Shown piece by piece: positions 29,458 through 39,512 of a DNA stretch of 64,000 nucleotides (position 1 is the stretch's first letter; every line of letters starts with the position of its first letter). Position numbers and translations under genes: made by a program. The stretch comes from Avibacterium volantium (GTDB lineage Bacteria > Pseudomonadota > Gammaproteobacteria > Enterobacterales > Pasteurellaceae): the NCBI RefSeq assembly GCF_900635775.1, contig NZ_LR134167.1, positions 963,001-1,027,000 on the forward strand, given 5' to 3'. The notes under the pieces were generated by a model, which worked only from the letters and a program-made list of their open reading frames with translations, did no database searches and was not told the DNA's origin.

Positions 29458-30765
29458 ATGTTTGAACCAGTGGATTATGATCTTGGTGATATGAACGGCG
29501 CACTGATTAAAGTCGTTGGTGTTGGCGGTGGTGGCGGTAACGCCGTAAACCATATGGTTGCTAATATGATTAAAAATGATATTGGCGGCACATTAGTGGG
29601 GACTGATGAATTAGCCTTCCCAACAACAAATGACGAACACGATAGAATTATTTTCTATGCCGTAAACACAGATGCGCAAGCATTGCGTAAAAGCAATGTG
29701 CAACAAACTGTTCAAATCGGTGGTTCAACAACCAAAGGACTTGGTGCGGGCGCGAACCCAAATGTGGGGCGTAAAGCCGCAGAAGATGATCAAGATGCTA
29801 TTCGTGCAATGCTTGAAGGGGCTGATATGGTGTTTATCGCCGCAGGTATGGGCGGTGGTACAGGAACTGGTGCAGCACCAATCGTTGCACAAATTGCAAA
29901 AGAATTAGGTATTTTGACTGTTGCCGTAGTAACCAAGCCTTTCTCATTTGAAGGTAGAAAGCGTATGCAATTCGCTGAAATGGGAATTAAAGAGCTTTCT
30001 AAACATGTTGATTCTTTGATCATCATTCCAAATGAGAAGTTATTAAAAGTATTAGGTAAAAACATCAGCTTAGTGAATGCTTTTGCTGCTGCAAATGATA
30101 TTCTCCGTAATGCAGTAACAGGTATTTCCGATATGATTACTTCTCCGGGTCTAATCAACGTGGACTTTGCAGACGTTCGTACCGTAATGTCTGAAATGGG
30201 GCGTGCAATGATGGGATCGGGCGTTGTTCAAGGTGAAGCTGGTGATGGACGAGCAGAGAAAGCGGCACAAGAAGCGGTTGCTAGCCCATTATTGGAAGAT
30301 GTGGATTTAGCTGGCGCAAGAGGGGTGCTTGTTAATGTTACCGCAGGTTTTGATCTAACTTTAGACGAATTTACCGTGGTGGGCGATACAATCAAAGCCT
30401 TTGCTTCAGAAGAAGCTACTGTTGTAGTGGGAACAACCTTAGTGCCAGATATGACAGACGAATTGCGCGTAACGATTGTTGCAACGGGTATTGGTGATAT
30501 TGATGAGCCAGATATTCAAATTGCACCGCGTACCGCACCATTAGGTCAGCCGATGCAAAAAGCAAATCCAGAACCATTTGGGCAACAGCAGGCAACAGGT
30601 TATCAGCCACATAATCCACAACAAGGACAAATGCCAAATCGCCCTGCGGATTTAACGAATAGAAATATTTTAGATACGCCAATTACTGATCGCTTAAATT
30701 CTCTTAAAAGAGAAGACGGTTTAGTTAACGCGAACAGTTTTATGCGTAAACCAGAAGATAAATAA
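29458..30765 (+). CDS. ftsZ: Cell division GTPase FtsZ
   Basis: The 435-residue tubulin-like GTPase that forms the Z ring. All motifs are present: [11 protein letters not shown] (20-30), the T3 loop [12 protein letters not shown] (94-105), GGGTGTG (132-138), and the catalytic T7 loop NVDFADV (234-240). Relative to E. coli it carries an insertion of roughly 24 residues at about 38-64, which H. influenzae FtsZ also has. The C-terminal linker is Gln/Pro-rich. The end, [10 protein letters not shown], deviates from the DIPxFLR-type peptide that binds FtsA and ZipA in E. coli. It has its own ribosome site (GGAG) upstream. Confidence 0.97.
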   Translation: MFEPVDYDLGDMNGALIKVVGVGGGGGNAVNHMVANMIKNDIGGTLVGTDELAFPTTNDEHDRIIFYAVNTDAQALRKSNVQQTVQIGGSTTKGLGAGANPNVGRKAAEDDQDAIRAMLEGADMVFIAAGMGGGTGTGAAPIVAQIAKELGILTVAVVTKPFSFEGRKRMQFAEMGIKELSKHVDSLIIIPNEKLLKVLGKNISLVNAFAAANDILRNAVTGISDMITSPGLINVDFADVRTVMSEMGRAMMGSGVVQGEAGDGRAEKAAQEAVASPLLEDVDLAGARGVLVNVTAGFDLTLDEFTVVGDTIKAFASEEATVVVGTTLVPDMTDELRVTIVATGIGDIDEPDIQIAPRTAPLGQPMQKANPEPFGQQQATGYQPHNPQQGQMPNRPADLTNRNILDTPITDRLNSLKREDGLVNANSFMRKPEDK

Positions 30766-30807
30766 AGGAATAAATCTTATTGTTATACAATGGATTTAGA
30801 AAACATT

Positions 30808-31725
30808 ATGATTAAACAAAGAACCTTAAAACAGAGTATTAAAGTAACAGGTGTAGGGCTACATAGTGGCAACAAAGTAACCCTAACCTTACGCCCAGCA
30901 ATGGCAAATACTGGAGTGATTTACTGCCGTACGGATTTAAACCCACCGGTAACGTTCCCTGCCAACGCAAATGCCGTGCGTGATACAATGCTTTGTACTT
31001 GTTTGATAAATGAAGAAGGCATTCGTATTTCGACTGTAGAGCATTTGAATGCTGCGCTTGCAGGCTTAGGCATTGATAATGTGATTATTGAAGTGGACGC
31101 GCCAGAAATTCCAATTATGGACGGCAGTGCAAGCCCATTCATTTATCTTTTATTAGATGCAGGCATTGAAGAACAAAATGCAGCGAAAAAATTTATTCGC
31201 GTGAAAAAGCCAATTCGTGTGGAAGACGGTGATAAATGGGCAGAATTTAAACCTTACAATGGTTTCCGTTTAGATTTCACCATTGATTTCAATCACCCTG
31301 CCATTGGTAAAGATGTGCGTAATTATGTAATGGATTTCTCCGCGCAAGCGTTCGTGCAACAAATTAGCCGTGCAAGAACCTTTGGCTTTATGAAAGATAT
31401 TGAATATTTACAATCACAAGGTTTAGCGTTAGGTGGTAGCCTAGATAACGCTATTGTGCTTGATGATTATCGCATCTTAAATGAAGATGGTCTTCGTTTT
31501 AAAGATGAGCTAGTACGCCACAAAATGCTTGATGCTATTGGTGATTTATATATGTGTGGTTATAACATCATCGGTGATTTCAAAGCCTATAAATCAGGGC
31601 ACGGCTTAAATAACAAATTATTAAGAGCCTTGCTTGAAGATCAAGAGGCGTGGGAGTTTGTTACCTTTGAAGATAAACAGCAAGTGCCACAAGGTTATCT
31701 CGCGCCAAATCAAGTATTTATCTAA
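30808..31725 (+). CDS. lpxC: UDP-3-O-acyl-N-acetylglucosamine deacetylase LpxC
   Basis: A 305-residue zinc deacetylase committing UDP-GlcNAc to lipid A synthesis. It starts [20 protein letters not shown], like E. coli LpxC, so the ATG at 30808 is preferred over an in-frame ATG at 30790. Zinc and catalytic motifs are visible: [12 protein letters not shown] (His), [19 protein letters not shown] (His and Asp), and GHGLNNKLL. It is the last gene of the cluster, followed by a strong terminator. Confidence 0.96.
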   Translation: MIKQRTLKQSIKVTGVGLHSGNKVTLTLRPAMANTGVIYCRTDLNPPVTFPANANAVRDTMLCTCLINEEGIRISTVEHLNAALAGLGIDNVIIEVDAPEIPIMDGSASPFIYLLLDAGIEEQNAAKKFIRVKKPIRVEDGDKWAEFKPYNGFRLDFTIDFNHPAIGKDVRNYVMDFSAQAFVQQISRARTFGFMKDIEYLQSQGLALGGSLDNAIVLDDYRILNEDGLRFKDELVRHKMLDAIGDLYMCGYNIIGDFKAYKSGHGLNNKLLRALLEDQEAWEFVTFEDKQQVPQGYLAPNQVFI

Positions 31726-31737
31726 ATCGTAAAATGA

Positions 31738-31771
31738 ATAAAGCCATATTAAAAAATATGGCTTTATTTTT
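31738..31771 (+). terminator. Terminator of the dcw cluster
   Basis: ATAAAGCCATATT (31738-31750) pairs perfectly with AATATGGCTTTAT (31755-31767) around AAAA and is followed by TTTT. It lies 13 bases after the lpxC stop. Confidence 0.9.
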
Positions 31772-31785
31772 CACCGCACTTTATT

Positions 31786-32706
31786 TTATTCACTTTTTTC
31801 CATTTCTATCCGTTTCACAATATTTTGCAAAATCGTTTTTAATTTTTCAAAAACAAATAATACTCGCTCACTCACCACGCTTTGATAAGGACGATATAAA
31901 TAAAGCTGCCATTTTTGTTTTTCCACCTCTGGAAACAGTTCTACCAATTTGCCTTGATCAATATAAGGCTGGCATAAAATATCAACCAGCTGCGAGCAAG
32001 TTCGCCCCACCAAAGCGGATTGCAATTCGCTATACATATCAGAAGCCAAAAATTTCGGGTGAGTTGGAATAAAATGCTGTTGAGTATTAATTTGCCAGTG
32101 CCAAATGCGTTTTAGTTTCGGGTTAATCAAGCCACTGAGTGGGTAGTTTAACGCCAGATCTTGCAGGCTTTCAGGCGTGCCTAAGCGTTGCAATAATTTC
32201 GGTGCGGCAACAATTTTTTCTTGCAAGGTGAAGATGTGGTGTGCAATCCAATCTTGCTCAGGCTCAAGACAGACACGCAGCCCAATATCAATTTGATCAT
32301 CAATGGTTTTCAGCTTATCTAGAGAAACACGCCAATCAATGACCAAATTAGGATAGGGTTCAAGTGCGGTCAATAATTCATACAAAACCTGATCATTATA
32401 GGGCATTGGCGGCAGGGTAATTCGCACAATGCCTTGCATTGCTTTATCATTAATTTTTTGCGAAGAAAACAACCGCTCGCTATCGGCCAATAGCTGTTGT
32501 GCTTGGGGCAGAAATTGCTCGCCAAATTCCGTGAGTTTAATGCTACGCGTATTGCGTTGAAATAAGCGTTCGCCCAGCAGATTTTCTAGCTCGGCAATCA
32601 TTCGGGTGACCACCTGCGGCGACACCGCAAGGCGTTGTGCAGTTTCGCGAAAGTTTAAAGTTTCACTTGCCACACTAAAATAACGCAAGGCATCAAGTTT
32701 ATTCAT
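31786..32706 (-). CDS. LysR-family transcriptional regulator
   Basis: A 306-residue regulator with an N-terminal winged helix-turn-helix (about 2-60: LDALRYFSVASETLNFRETA, SPQVVTRMIAELENLLG, LFQRNTRS) and a C-terminal periplasmic-binding-like effector domain. The ATG at 32706 has AAGGAAT seven bases upstream; a start at 32754 would add 16 residues. It is divergent from hchA with a 140-base gap, the typical layout for a LysR regulator controlling its neighbour, so hchA is a likely target. The effector is unknown. Confidence 0.9.
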   Translation of the reverse strand: MNKLDALRYFSVASETLNFRETAQRLAVSPQVVTRMIAELENLLGERLFQRNTRSIKLTEFGEQFLPQAQQLLADSERLFSSQKINDKAMQGIVRITLPPMPYNDQVLYELLTALEPYPNLVIDWRVSLDKLKTIDDQIDIGLRVCLEPEQDWIAHHIFTLQEKIVAAPKLLQRLGTPESLQDLALNYPLSGLINPKLKRIWHWQINTQQHFIPTHPKFLASDMYSELQSALVGRTCSQLVDILCQPYIDQGKLVELFPEVEKQKWQLYLYRPYQSVVSERVLFVFEKLKTILQNIVKRIEMEKSE

Positions 32707-32846
32707 ATTATTCCTTTTTTGCGAATAGTCTATTCCGATTTTATCCCTTTTCAACTTAATTATCTAGGGCTAGAATGCACGCCAGAAAAAACGCTAAAAC
32801 GGTTTTTCATAGTGAACTTTATAAGATAAAAACTTTGGAGAGTAAA

Positions 32847-33713
32847 ATGACAGATTTAAGTAAAAACCCAGTGGCGGATCGCGCTGAACACAATGCGTTC
32901 TTCCCATCAGAATATTCTTTAACACAATATACCAGCAAAAAAACAGACTTTGACGGTTTCAAATTCGATAAACCTTATACTGGCGGTAAACACAAAGTAT
33001 TAATGATCGGTACAGATGAGCGTTATATCGAAATGCAAAACGGTAAATTATTCTCAACAGGTAACCACCCCGTTGAAATGTTATTACCTATGTTGCATAT
33101 GCACCACGCTGGTTTTGAAATTGATGTGGCAACCTTATCAGGTAACCCAGTTAAATTAGAAATTTGGGCAATGCCAGAAGAAGATAAAGCGGTAATGGAT
33201 TTATATAACCAATACTTGCCAAAATTAGTGAATCCGAAAAAATTAGAAGATATTTTACCTGAAGTGTTAGCGGAAGATTCACCTTATATCGCCGTATTTA
33301 TCCCAGGTGGTCACGGCGTATTAGCTGGCGTGCCACACAGCAAAGATGTGAAAAAAGTGTTAGATTGGGCATTAAATAAAGATAAACACGTGATCACTTT
33401 ATGCCACGGCCCAGCGTCTTTATTAGCGGCTGGCGTAGGTGAAAAAGCGGAAGATTTCCCATTCAAAGGCTATGAGCTTTGCGTATTCCCAGATTCATTA
33501 GATGAAGGCGCAAACCAAGCAATCGGCTATATGCCAGGTAAATTACAATGGTTAGTGGGTGGAAATCTTGCTAAATTAGGCGTGAAAATTATGAACGAAG
33601 GCATCACAGGTCAAGTTCACAAAGATCGCAAATTGCTTACTGGCGACAGCCCATTAGCATCAAATAATTTAGGGATTTTAGCTGCTGATGAATTATTGAA
33701 AGCAGTGAAATAA
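32847..33713 (+). CDS. hchA: HchA: protein/nucleotide deglycase, glyoxalase III, Hsp31
   Basis: A 288-residue DJ-1/PfpI-superfamily protein that removes glycation adducts and converts methylglyoxal to lactate. The sequence [19 protein letters not shown] and the glyoxalase III core [13 protein letters not shown] ... [15 protein letters not shown] with the catalytic Cys-His closely parallel E. coli HchA (283 residues), as does [19 protein letters not shown] precedes the ATG at 32847; an upstream in-frame ATG at 32775 lacks this support. It is probably controlled by the divergent LysR gene. Confidence 0.94.
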   Translation: MTDLSKNPVADRAEHNAFFPSEYSLTQYTSKKTDFDGFKFDKPYTGGKHKVLMIGTDERYIEMQNGKLFSTGNHPVEMLLPMLHMHHAGFEIDVATLSGNPVKLEIWAMPEEDKAVMDLYNQYLPKLVNPKKLEDILPEVLAEDSPYIAVFIPGGHGVLAGVPHSKDVKKVLDWALNKDKHVITLCHGPASLLAAGVGEKAEDFPFKGYELCVFPDSLDEGANQAIGYMPGKLQWLVGGNLAKLGVKIMNEGITGQVHKDRKLLTGDSPLASNNLGILAADELLKAVK

Positions 33714-33717
33714 TTTT

Positions 33718-33986
33718 GGGGTCTGTTGATCATTCATTGTATATTTGAGCTGGTAGCTATTTTTTGTGAGAACAAGGCGAACGCGGTGAAGTTTAGTTAT
33801 TCTAAACGAACCGCGTTCAACGCAGTAATCGCGAAAAATAGCCCCAGCCCTACGGGTTAAGTTTAAAATTAGCGCACTCTTTGTTGCCGTTCTCACCAAG
33901 AGAACCACTCTTGGTTTCGAACAGCGCCGCGATTGCACTAATTTTAAACGATAACTCAAATGTACAATGAATGGTCAACAGACCCC
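33718..33986. repeat. 269-bp structured element with 32-bp inverted ends (MITE-like or cloverleaf RNA)
   Basis: The outer 32 bases (33718-33749) pair with 33955-33986 at 30 of 32 positions. Inside are two arms. Arm A: 33749-33765 pairs with 33834-33848 and encloses a 9-bp hairpin (GAACGCGGT 33779-33787 with 33810-33818), which has a further TTTAG/CTAAA stem. Arm B: GTTTAAAATTAG (33861-33872) pairs perfectly with 33938-33949 and encloses ACCAAGAG/CTCTTGGT (33895-33915). There is no open frame of note. It starts four bases after the hchA stop and ends just before that gene's terminator. The nested symmetry suggests a non-autonomous mobile element or a folded RNA; which one is undetermined. Confidence 0.8.
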
Positions 33987-33987
33987 C

Positions 33988-34029
33988 AAGAGCGGTGTAA
34001 AATTGAGAAAATTTTCACCGCTCTTTTTT
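33988..34029 (+). terminator. Terminator after hchA and the structured element
   Basis: AAGAGCGGTG and CACCGCTCTT, with additional AAAATT pairing, flank a short loop and are followed by TTTTTA. Confidence 0.85.
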
Positions 34030-34061
34030 ATCTAATAAAATCAATGAAATAAGGAACAATA

Positions 34062-34811
34062 ATGAGCAATAATATTCAAGGCAAAGTGGTGTTAATCACG
34101 GGGGCGTCAAGTGGATTAGGTGAAGAAACCGCGCGCCATTTAGCATCATTAGGAGCTAAAGTGGTACTAGGTGCAAGACGTTTAGAACGTTTGCAAGCCC
34201 TTGCTGAGCAAATTCAGCAACAAGGTGGCGAAGCCGTTGTGGTGCAAATGGACGTGTCAAAACGTGAAGACGTAGAAAAACTGGCACAAGCTGCGTTACA
34301 ACAATTTGGTCGCATTGATGTGTTAATCAACAACGCAGGCATTATGCCGGGTGCAGTGATGAGTGCGTTAAAAGTAGATGAATGGGATCGAATGATTGAT
34401 GTGAATATCAAAGGCGTGCTATACGGCATTGCGGCAGTGTTGCCAATAATGCTTGCACAAAATTCAGGGCATATCATCAACCTTTCTTCTGTGGCTGGTT
34501 TGAAAGTGTCATCAGGCGGCGGCACGGTATATAGCGCTACAAAATTTGCCGTGAAAGCCATTAGCGAAGGGTTGCGTGCTGAAATGGCAGGACATAATAT
34601 CCGCGTAACCACCCTGTACCCAGGGGGGATTGAAAGCGAATTAAAATTCAGCAGCAGCGATCCAGAATCTCGCGAACGCGTGCAAAAATTCTATGCTGCC
34701 CACGAAATTCCAGCCAGCTCTATTGCCCGTGCTATTGCTTATGCGGTGGAACAGCCAGACAATGTTGCCGTGAACGAAATCACCGTTCGTCCAACGGTGC
34801 AAGAGTTTTAA
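34062..34811 (+). CDS. Short-chain dehydrogenase/reductase
   Basis: A 249-residue classical SDR oxidoreductase. The cofactor motif TGASSGLG is near residue 14, NNAG near 90, the catalytic Ser in NLSSVAG near 140, and YSATK near 156. An Arg-rich ARRLE after the second strand suggests NADP(H) preference. It resembles YdfG/NADP-dependent serine-type dehydrogenases, but the substrate cannot be read. It begins a set of three redox genes on the same strand. Confidence 0.9.
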   Translation: MSNNIQGKVVLITGASSGLGEETARHLASLGAKVVLGARRLERLQALAEQIQQQGGEAVVVQMDVSKREDVEKLAQAALQQFGRIDVLINNAGIMPGAVMSALKVDEWDRMIDVNIKGVLYGIAAVLPIMLAQNSGHIINLSSVAGLKVSSGGGTVYSATKFAVKAISEGLRAEMAGHNIRVTTLYPGGIESELKFSSSDPESRERVQKFYAAHEIPASSIARAIAYAVEQPDNVAVNEITVRPTVQEF

Positions 34812-34833
34812 TTTACCCCCATTTTTATCGCAG

Positions 34834-34857
34834 AATGCCGTTTTTTAACGGCATTTT
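34834..34857 (+). terminator. Intrinsic terminator after the SDR gene
   Basis: AATGCCGTT and AACGGCATT flank a TTTT loop and are followed by TTC. The short T-run suggests partial read-through into the next gene. Confidence 0.7.
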
Positions 34858-34871
34858 CATTGGAGAAAATA

Positions 34872-35501
34872 ATGAAAACAGCATTAATTGTGGGCGCAAC
34901 AGGCGTGGTGGGTAAGGCCTTAGTGGAATTATTATGCGAAGATCCGCGCTATCAACAGATTATTCTTTGGGTTCGCCGAGCGGTAACCTTTTCTCACCCC
35001 AAAATTCTTGTTCAACAAATTGATTTTGATCAGCTTGAAAATATAACAATGCCTACTGTGGACGAAGTCTTTTGCGCCCTTGGCACTACCTTGAAAAAAG
35101 CGGGTAGCAAAGCACAGTTTCTGAAAGTGGACGTGCAATATCCCATCGCCTTGGCAACCTTAGCCAAACAAGCGAATGTACCTTGCTTTGTTTTTGTATC
35201 AGCGATTGGCGCCAATGTTCAGTCAAACTTGTTTTATTACCAAGCCAAAGGAAAAGCAGAACAGGCACTCACAGCATTACAACTAAATTGCTTGCAAATT
35301 GCACGGCCTTCATTAATTCTAGGCGAACGTGCTGATTTTCGCTTAGGAGAAAAGATCGCCGCGTGGCTGTTTAAGTTTTTACCAGACAGTGTGTTTGCGG
35401 ATTATCGCCCAATGACAGGGCAGCAAATTGCAGAAAAATTAATTGAACAAGCGCAAGATCATCAGGAAAAAGTAAAAATCTATTATCCAAGTAAAATGTA
35501 A
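34872..35501 (+). CDS. NAD(P)-binding atypical SDR protein (HTATIP2/YbjT-like)
   Basis: A 209-residue Rossmann-fold protein with GATGVVG near residue 8 and FVFVSAIGANVQSNLFYYQ followed by AKGKAE, matching the YxxxK position of atypical SDR proteins. It resembles oxidoreductases of the HTATIP2 type; the substrate is unknown. GGAG (34862-34865) supports the ATG at 34872 over an ATG at 34860. It is 10 bases upstream of the quinone oxidoreductase gene, so the two are probably cotranscribed. Confidence 0.8.
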   Translation: MKTALIVGATGVVGKALVELLCEDPRYQQIILWVRRAVTFSHPKILVQQIDFDQLENITMPTVDEVFCALGTTLKKAGSKAQFLKVDVQYPIALATLAKQANVPCFVFVSAIGANVQSNLFYYQAKGKAEQALTALQLNCLQIARPSLILGERADFRLGEKIAAWLFKFLPDSVFADYRPMTGQQIAEKLIEQAQDHQEKVKIYYPSKM

Positions 35502-35511
35502 GGAAAATAAA

Positions 35512-36519
35512 ATGCCACAAACAACACCACATACAATGGAACAAATTAATATGCGAGAAGCGGGCGCGCCCGATGTGTTATTTATAGAACAAGCCACCGT
35601 TCCCACACCGCAAGCAGGTGAACTGCTGGTTAAAGTGGCTTATGCAGGGGGAAATCGCCCTGATATTATGCAACGCCAAGGGGTGTATCCAATGCCCAAA
35701 GGTGTTACGCCCATTATGGGCTTGGAGCTTTCAGGCACAGTAGTTGCGGTGGGTGAAGGTGTGAGTGAATTTCAGCTAGGCGATAAAGTTTGCGCCTTAA
35801 CAGACGGTGGTGCTTATGCCGAATATTGTCTTGTGCCAGCCAGCCAAGCATTACCAATTCCTAAAAATTATTCGTTGCTAGAAGCCGCCGCGCTGCCCGA
35901 AACCCTTTTCACTGTGTGGGTAAATTTGTTTATGCAACAACAGGTTAAAGCAGGGGAAAGTCTATTAGTTCACGGCGGAACAAGTGGCATTGGGCTAACT
36001 GCGCTTGCCATCGCACAAAGCCTAGGCATTAAAACCTACGCCACCGTAGGCAATGCAGAAAAATGTGCCGTTGTTGAACAATATGGTGCGGTTGCGATTA
36101 ATTATAAAACGCAAGATTTCGCCGAAGTTATTCAAAGTGCGGGCGGAATTGACGCGATTTTAGATGTGGTCGGCGCGAGTTATTTCCAACGAAATTTAGC
36201 TTGCTTAAAGCAAAATGGCAGATTGTTTTTAATCGGCTTTATGGGCGGTGCAGTGGCACAAGATGTGGATTTATTGCAAATCGCCTTAAAACTCCTCCAT
36301 ATCACCGGCTCAACAATGCGTAGTCGCACTAAAGCTGAAAAAGCGGAAATTGCCCAATCGCTAAAACAAAATGTGTGGGGCAAATTAGAAAGTGAGCAAA
36401 TCGCGAAGACCATTATTCATCAAGTCTTTGATTTTAAAAATGTGCAACAAGCACACCAAGAAATGGATAAAGGCACGCACATTGGCAAGGTGATGTTGGC
36501 GTTTGGTAAGGGGGAATAG
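35512..36519 (+). CDS. NADPH:quinone oxidoreductase-like MDR family protein
   Basis: A 335-residue medium-chain reductase of the zinc-free quinone oxidoreductase (PIG3/QorA-like) group. The GroES-like N-terminal half has PIMGLELSGTVVAVGEGV and LGDKVCAL. The Rossmann half has LVHGGTSGIGLTALAIAQ near residue 150, and DAILDVVGASYFQRNL is typical. No structural zinc cysteine cluster is visible. The substrate is inferred only by family. It overlaps functionally with the two preceding redox genes. Confidence 0.87.
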   Translation: MPQTTPHTMEQINMREAGAPDVLFIEQATVPTPQAGELLVKVAYAGGNRPDIMQRQGVYPMPKGVTPIMGLELSGTVVAVGEGVSEFQLGDKVCALTDGGAYAEYCLVPASQALPIPKNYSLLEAAALPETLFTVWVNLFMQQQVKAGESLLVHGGTSGIGLTALAIAQSLGIKTYATVGNAEKCAVVEQYGAVAINYKTQDFAEVIQSAGGIDAILDVVGASYFQRNLACLKQNGRLFLIGFMGGAVAQDVDLLQIALKLLHITGSTMRSRTKAEKAEIAQSLKQNVWGKLESEQIAKTIIHQVFDFKNVQQAHQEMDKGTHIGKVMLAFGKGE

Positions 36520-36569
36520 GAGGATGGATTTTTAGACCATTGAGATTTCTTTGTAATTAGCCAAACAAT

Positions 36570-36626
36570 AAAGTGCGGTGATTTTTCAATGAATTTTAAA
36601 AATTCAAAAAATTCTCACAGCACTTT
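36570..36626 (+). terminator. Imperfect uptake-signal hairpin after the quinone oxidoreductase gene
   Basis: AAAGTGCGGTGA pairs with TCACAGCACTTT with one mismatch, so one half is a decayed uptake signal. The following T-run is poor, so termination strength is uncertain. Confidence 0.4.
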
Positions 36627-36741
36627 AAAATTCACCTTAACTACATTCTCAATTCAAATCACTGAAAGAAATACACATTCATTTGATCTCAAATAAAATC
36701 TTGTTTATCCTACCTCAATCCCCTATAACTGAGATAACAAA

Positions 36742-37905
36742 ATGGCACTGGATTTAGCAGAAATTAGACAACAAATCACCCAAATTGACCGCAGTTTATT
36801 AAAACTGCTTTCGGAGCGTCATCGTTTGGCTTATGACGTGGTGCGTAGCAAGGAAATCACGCAGAAAGCCTTGCGTGATGTGGAGCGTGAGCAACAATTA
36901 TTACAAGAATTGATTCAATTTTCTGAAAATGAAAATTATCAGCTTGATCCACAATATATCACGCAAATTTTCCAGAAAATTATTGAAGATTCTGTGCTGA
37001 CTCAGCAAGCCTATTTGCAAAAGAAACTCAATGAACAGCGTGAGCAAAATAGCCATATTGCTTTCTTAGGTAAACGCGGATCTTATTCTCATCTTGCGGC
37101 ACGCAGTTATGCAACCCGTTATCAAAAACCGTTTATTGAACTAAGTTGCAGCTCTTTCGAGCAAGTATTTGAAAAAGTGCAAAATGGCGAGGCGGATTAC
37201 GGCATTTTGCCGCTGGAAAACACGACTTCAGGTTCAATAAATGAAGTCTATGATTTGTTACAGCATACGGATTTATCGCTTATTGGTGAATTGGCATACC
37301 CGATCAAACATTGCGTACTCGCAACGGAACACGGCGAGTTAAGCCAAATTGACACCCTATACAGCCATCCGCAAGTGATCCAGCAATGCAGCCAGTTTAT
37401 TCGCAGTCTTGATCGTGTACATATTGAATATTGCGAAAGCAGCTCGCACGCAATGCAGTTAGTGGCAAGTCTGAACAAGCCAAATATTGCGGCATTGGGG
37501 AATGAAGATGGCGGTCATCTTTATGGTTTACGCGTGCTGAAAAGCAATATTGCCAATCAAGAGAATAACATCACACGTTTTATTGTGATTGCCAAAGAGC
37601 CAGTGGTAGTATCACCGCAAATTCACACTAAAACCCTGTTATTGATGACGACAAATAAACGCCAAGCCGGCTCACTGGTGGACGCGTTATTGGTGTTCAA
37701 AAAGCATAATATTAATATGACGAAACTAGAATCCCGCCCGATTTATGGTCAGCCGTGGGACGAAATGTTTTACCTTGAAATTGATGCCAATATCAATAAC
37801 CCAGAAGTGCAACAAGCGTTAGAAGAATTGCAAGAACACAGCAACTACCTAAAAATTCTCGGCTGCTATCCGAGTGAGATTGTAAAGCCTGTGGAAGTAA
37901 ATTAA
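36742..37905 (+). CDS. pheA: Bifunctional chorismate mutase/prephenate dehydratase PheA
   Basis: A 387-residue P-protein for phenylalanine synthesis. The chorismate mutase helices occupy about 1-95 ([29 protein letters not shown]). The prephenate dehydratase domain spans about 104-285 ([43 protein letters not shown] with the catalytic TRF). The C-terminal ACT domain has the phenylalanine-sensing ESRP motif ([10 protein letters not shown]). No leader peptide attenuator is obvious in the 220 bases upstream. Confidence 0.96.
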   Translation: MALDLAEIRQQITQIDRSLLKLLSERHRLAYDVVRSKEITQKALRDVEREQQLLQELIQFSENENYQLDPQYITQIFQKIIEDSVLTQQAYLQKKLNEQREQNSHIAFLGKRGSYSHLAARSYATRYQKPFIELSCSSFEQVFEKVQNGEADYGILPLENTTSGSINEVYDLLQHTDLSLIGELAYPIKHCVLATEHGELSQIDTLYSHPQVIQQCSQFIRSLDRVHIEYCESSSHAMQLVASLNKPNIAALGNEDGGHLYGLRVLKSNIANQENNITRFIVIAKEPVVVSPQIHTKTLLLMTTNKRQAGSLVDALLVFKKHNINMTKLESRPIYGQPWDEMFYLEIDANINNPEVQQALEELQEHSNYLKILGCYPSEIVKPVEVN

Positions 37906-37942
37906 GCAGGTAAAATCTAAAAATACAAGGCATAATAGACAA

Positions 37943-37988
37943 AAGTGCGGTGAAAAATTCACAAAATTTCCACCGCACTTATTTTTTG
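37943..37988. terminator. Bidirectional uptake-signal terminator between pheA and the purine permease
   Basis: AAGTGCGGTG-AAA and TTTCCACCGCACTT form a stem with one bulge, followed by ATTTTTT. It separates convergent genes. Confidence 0.75.
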
Positions 37989-37996
37989 ATAAGAAA

Positions 37997-39310
37997 TTAA
38001 ATGTTCCAGCCACCTAAGTAGAATGCTAATAATGCGACTGCGATTAACACTGTGCCGATATTGAGTTTTTTCACTTCACCGCTGATGATTCGCCCAATCA
38101 CAAGAGTAGCAAAACCAAGCATAATACCAGTTACGATATTTGCAGTAAGAACGATGAATACCGCACAAACTAAGCCACTCATTGCACCGATGAAATCAGA
38201 AAAATCTAATTTGTTTACGTTGCTAAGCATTAATAAACCCACATACATTAACGCAGGTGCGGTGGCATAGCTAGGCACAAGGCTCGCAAGTGGTTGGAAA
38301 AAGAGCATTAATAGGAATAGCACCCCCACGACAATGGCTGTAATCCCTGTTTTTCCGCCAGCGGCTGTACCTGCGGCAGATTCAATATATACCGCAGCTG
38401 GTGCTGTACCAAATAAGCCGGAGAATAAGCTACTTACTGAGTCAGAAGTTAAGGCTTTGCCGCCATTGATAATTTGGCCGTCTTTATCCAATAAATTGGC
38501 TTGCCCTGCTACAGCACGGATTGTCCCTGTGGCATCAAATACCGCTGTCATTACTAAGGCGAACACCACGGGCAGGATTGCTGGTTGTAATGCACCCATT
38601 AAATCCAGTTCAAGGAACAATGATTGTTCACCAAAAGTTGGCATTTTGAATAATTCACCGCTGAATTTCACATTAGGATCAACCGCCAAACCAATAAGAG
38701 TAATTGCGATGATCACCCACAAAATACCACCTTTGATTTGCAATCTTTCTAAGCCGATGATTGCCGCTAAGCCAGCAAGAGAAATCAATACAGGGAATGT
38801 GGTGAAATCACCAAGTTTCACAGGTAAACCTGCTTGGTTTCCTACCACAATGCCCACGCCATTGGCTGCGATTAATAATAAAAATAAACCAATCCCAATG
38901 CCTGCACCCTGTGCAATGCTGGCTGGCAAGTTGCGTAAAATCCACGCACGAATGCCTGTTGCGGAAATTAAGGTGAACACGATCCCCATAAAGAATACCG
39001 CGCCTAGTGCGACAGGAACGCTCACCCCTTGCCCTAATACAAGGCTAAATGCGGTAAACGCGGTTAATGAAATAGCGCAACCAATGGCCATTGGCGCATT
39101 TGCCCATAAGCCGATAAGAATAGAACCTAAGCCTGATACCAAACAGGTGGCGATAAACACGCTTTCAGGGGGAAAGCCTGCGGCACTCAGCATATTTGGC
39201 ACTACAATCACGGAGTACACCATTGCCAAGAAGGTGGTTAAACCTGCGATAATTTCTTGGCGTACCGTTGAGCCACGCTTAGTGATCTCAAAAAGTTTTT
39301 CTGCGAACAT
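37997..39310 (-). CDS. Purine permease, AzgA-like (NCS2/COG2252 family)
   Basis: A 437-residue inner-membrane transporter with about 12-14 segments, belonging to the AzgA-type adenine/guanine/hypoxanthine:proton symporters. The N-terminus [18 protein letters not shown] and [22 protein letters not shown] are the hallmark motifs. A good PurR-like operator lies about 75 bases upstream, which agrees with a purine substrate. The exact base transported is not readable. Confidence 0.9.
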   Translation of the reverse strand: MFAEKLFEITKRGSTVRQEIIAGLTTFLAMVYSVIVVPNMLSAAGFPPESVFIATCLVSGLGSILIGLWANAPMAIGCAISLTAFTAFSLVLGQGVSVPVALGAVFFMGIVFTLISATGIRAWILRNLPASIAQGAGIGIGLFLLLIAANGVGIVVGNQAGLPVKLGDFTTFPVLISLAGLAAIIGLERLQIKGGILWVIIAITLIGLAVDPNVKFSGELFKMPTFGEQSLFLELDLMGALQPAILPVVFALVMTAVFDATGTIRAVAGQANLLDKDGQIINGGKALTSDSVSSLFSGLFGTAPAAVYIESAAGTAAGGKTGITAIVVGVLFLLMLFFQPLASLVPSYATAPALMYVGLLMLSNVNKLDFSDFIGAMSGLVCAVFIVLTANIVTGIMLGFATLVIGRIISGEVKKLNIGTVLIAVALLAFYLGGWNI

Positions 39311-39385
39311 AAATTTCCTTTCGTTAATAAAGTTAAAATAAAATCTTGTTGAAAAAATGGCGCTATTTTACAGAAAAGAAAAGAA

Positions 39386-39401
39386 TAGTAAACGTTTGCT
39401 T
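39386..39401. promoter_or_regulatory. PurR-like operator upstream of the purine permease
   Basis: TAGTAAACGTTTGCTT matches the palindromic PurR consensus (ANGCAAACGTTTGCNT) at 12 of 14 fixed positions, with the central AAACGTTTGC intact. It lies between the divergent permease and galE genes. Confidence 0.55.
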
Positions 39402-39433
39402 AATAGAAAGTGCGGTGATTTTTGCGGAAATTT

Positions 39434-39462
39434 TTGGGCTTGTTTTATAAATCGTTTATAAT
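39434..39462 (+). promoter_or_regulatory. Predicted galE promoter
   Basis: TTGGGC (39434-39439), a 17-base spacer, and a perfect TATAAT (39457-39462), 51 bases before the galE start. Confidence 0.6.
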
Positions 39463-39512
39463 AGTGCGCAATAATCGTAATAATTAAGGCAAATAATCTA
39501 AGCGAGGAAAAA

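Noticed and set aside
38334..39341. A 335-codon plus-strand open frame
   Set aside because: It is exactly antisense to the purine permease, lacks a ribosome site and has no recognisable domain; it is a by-product of the permease codon pattern.
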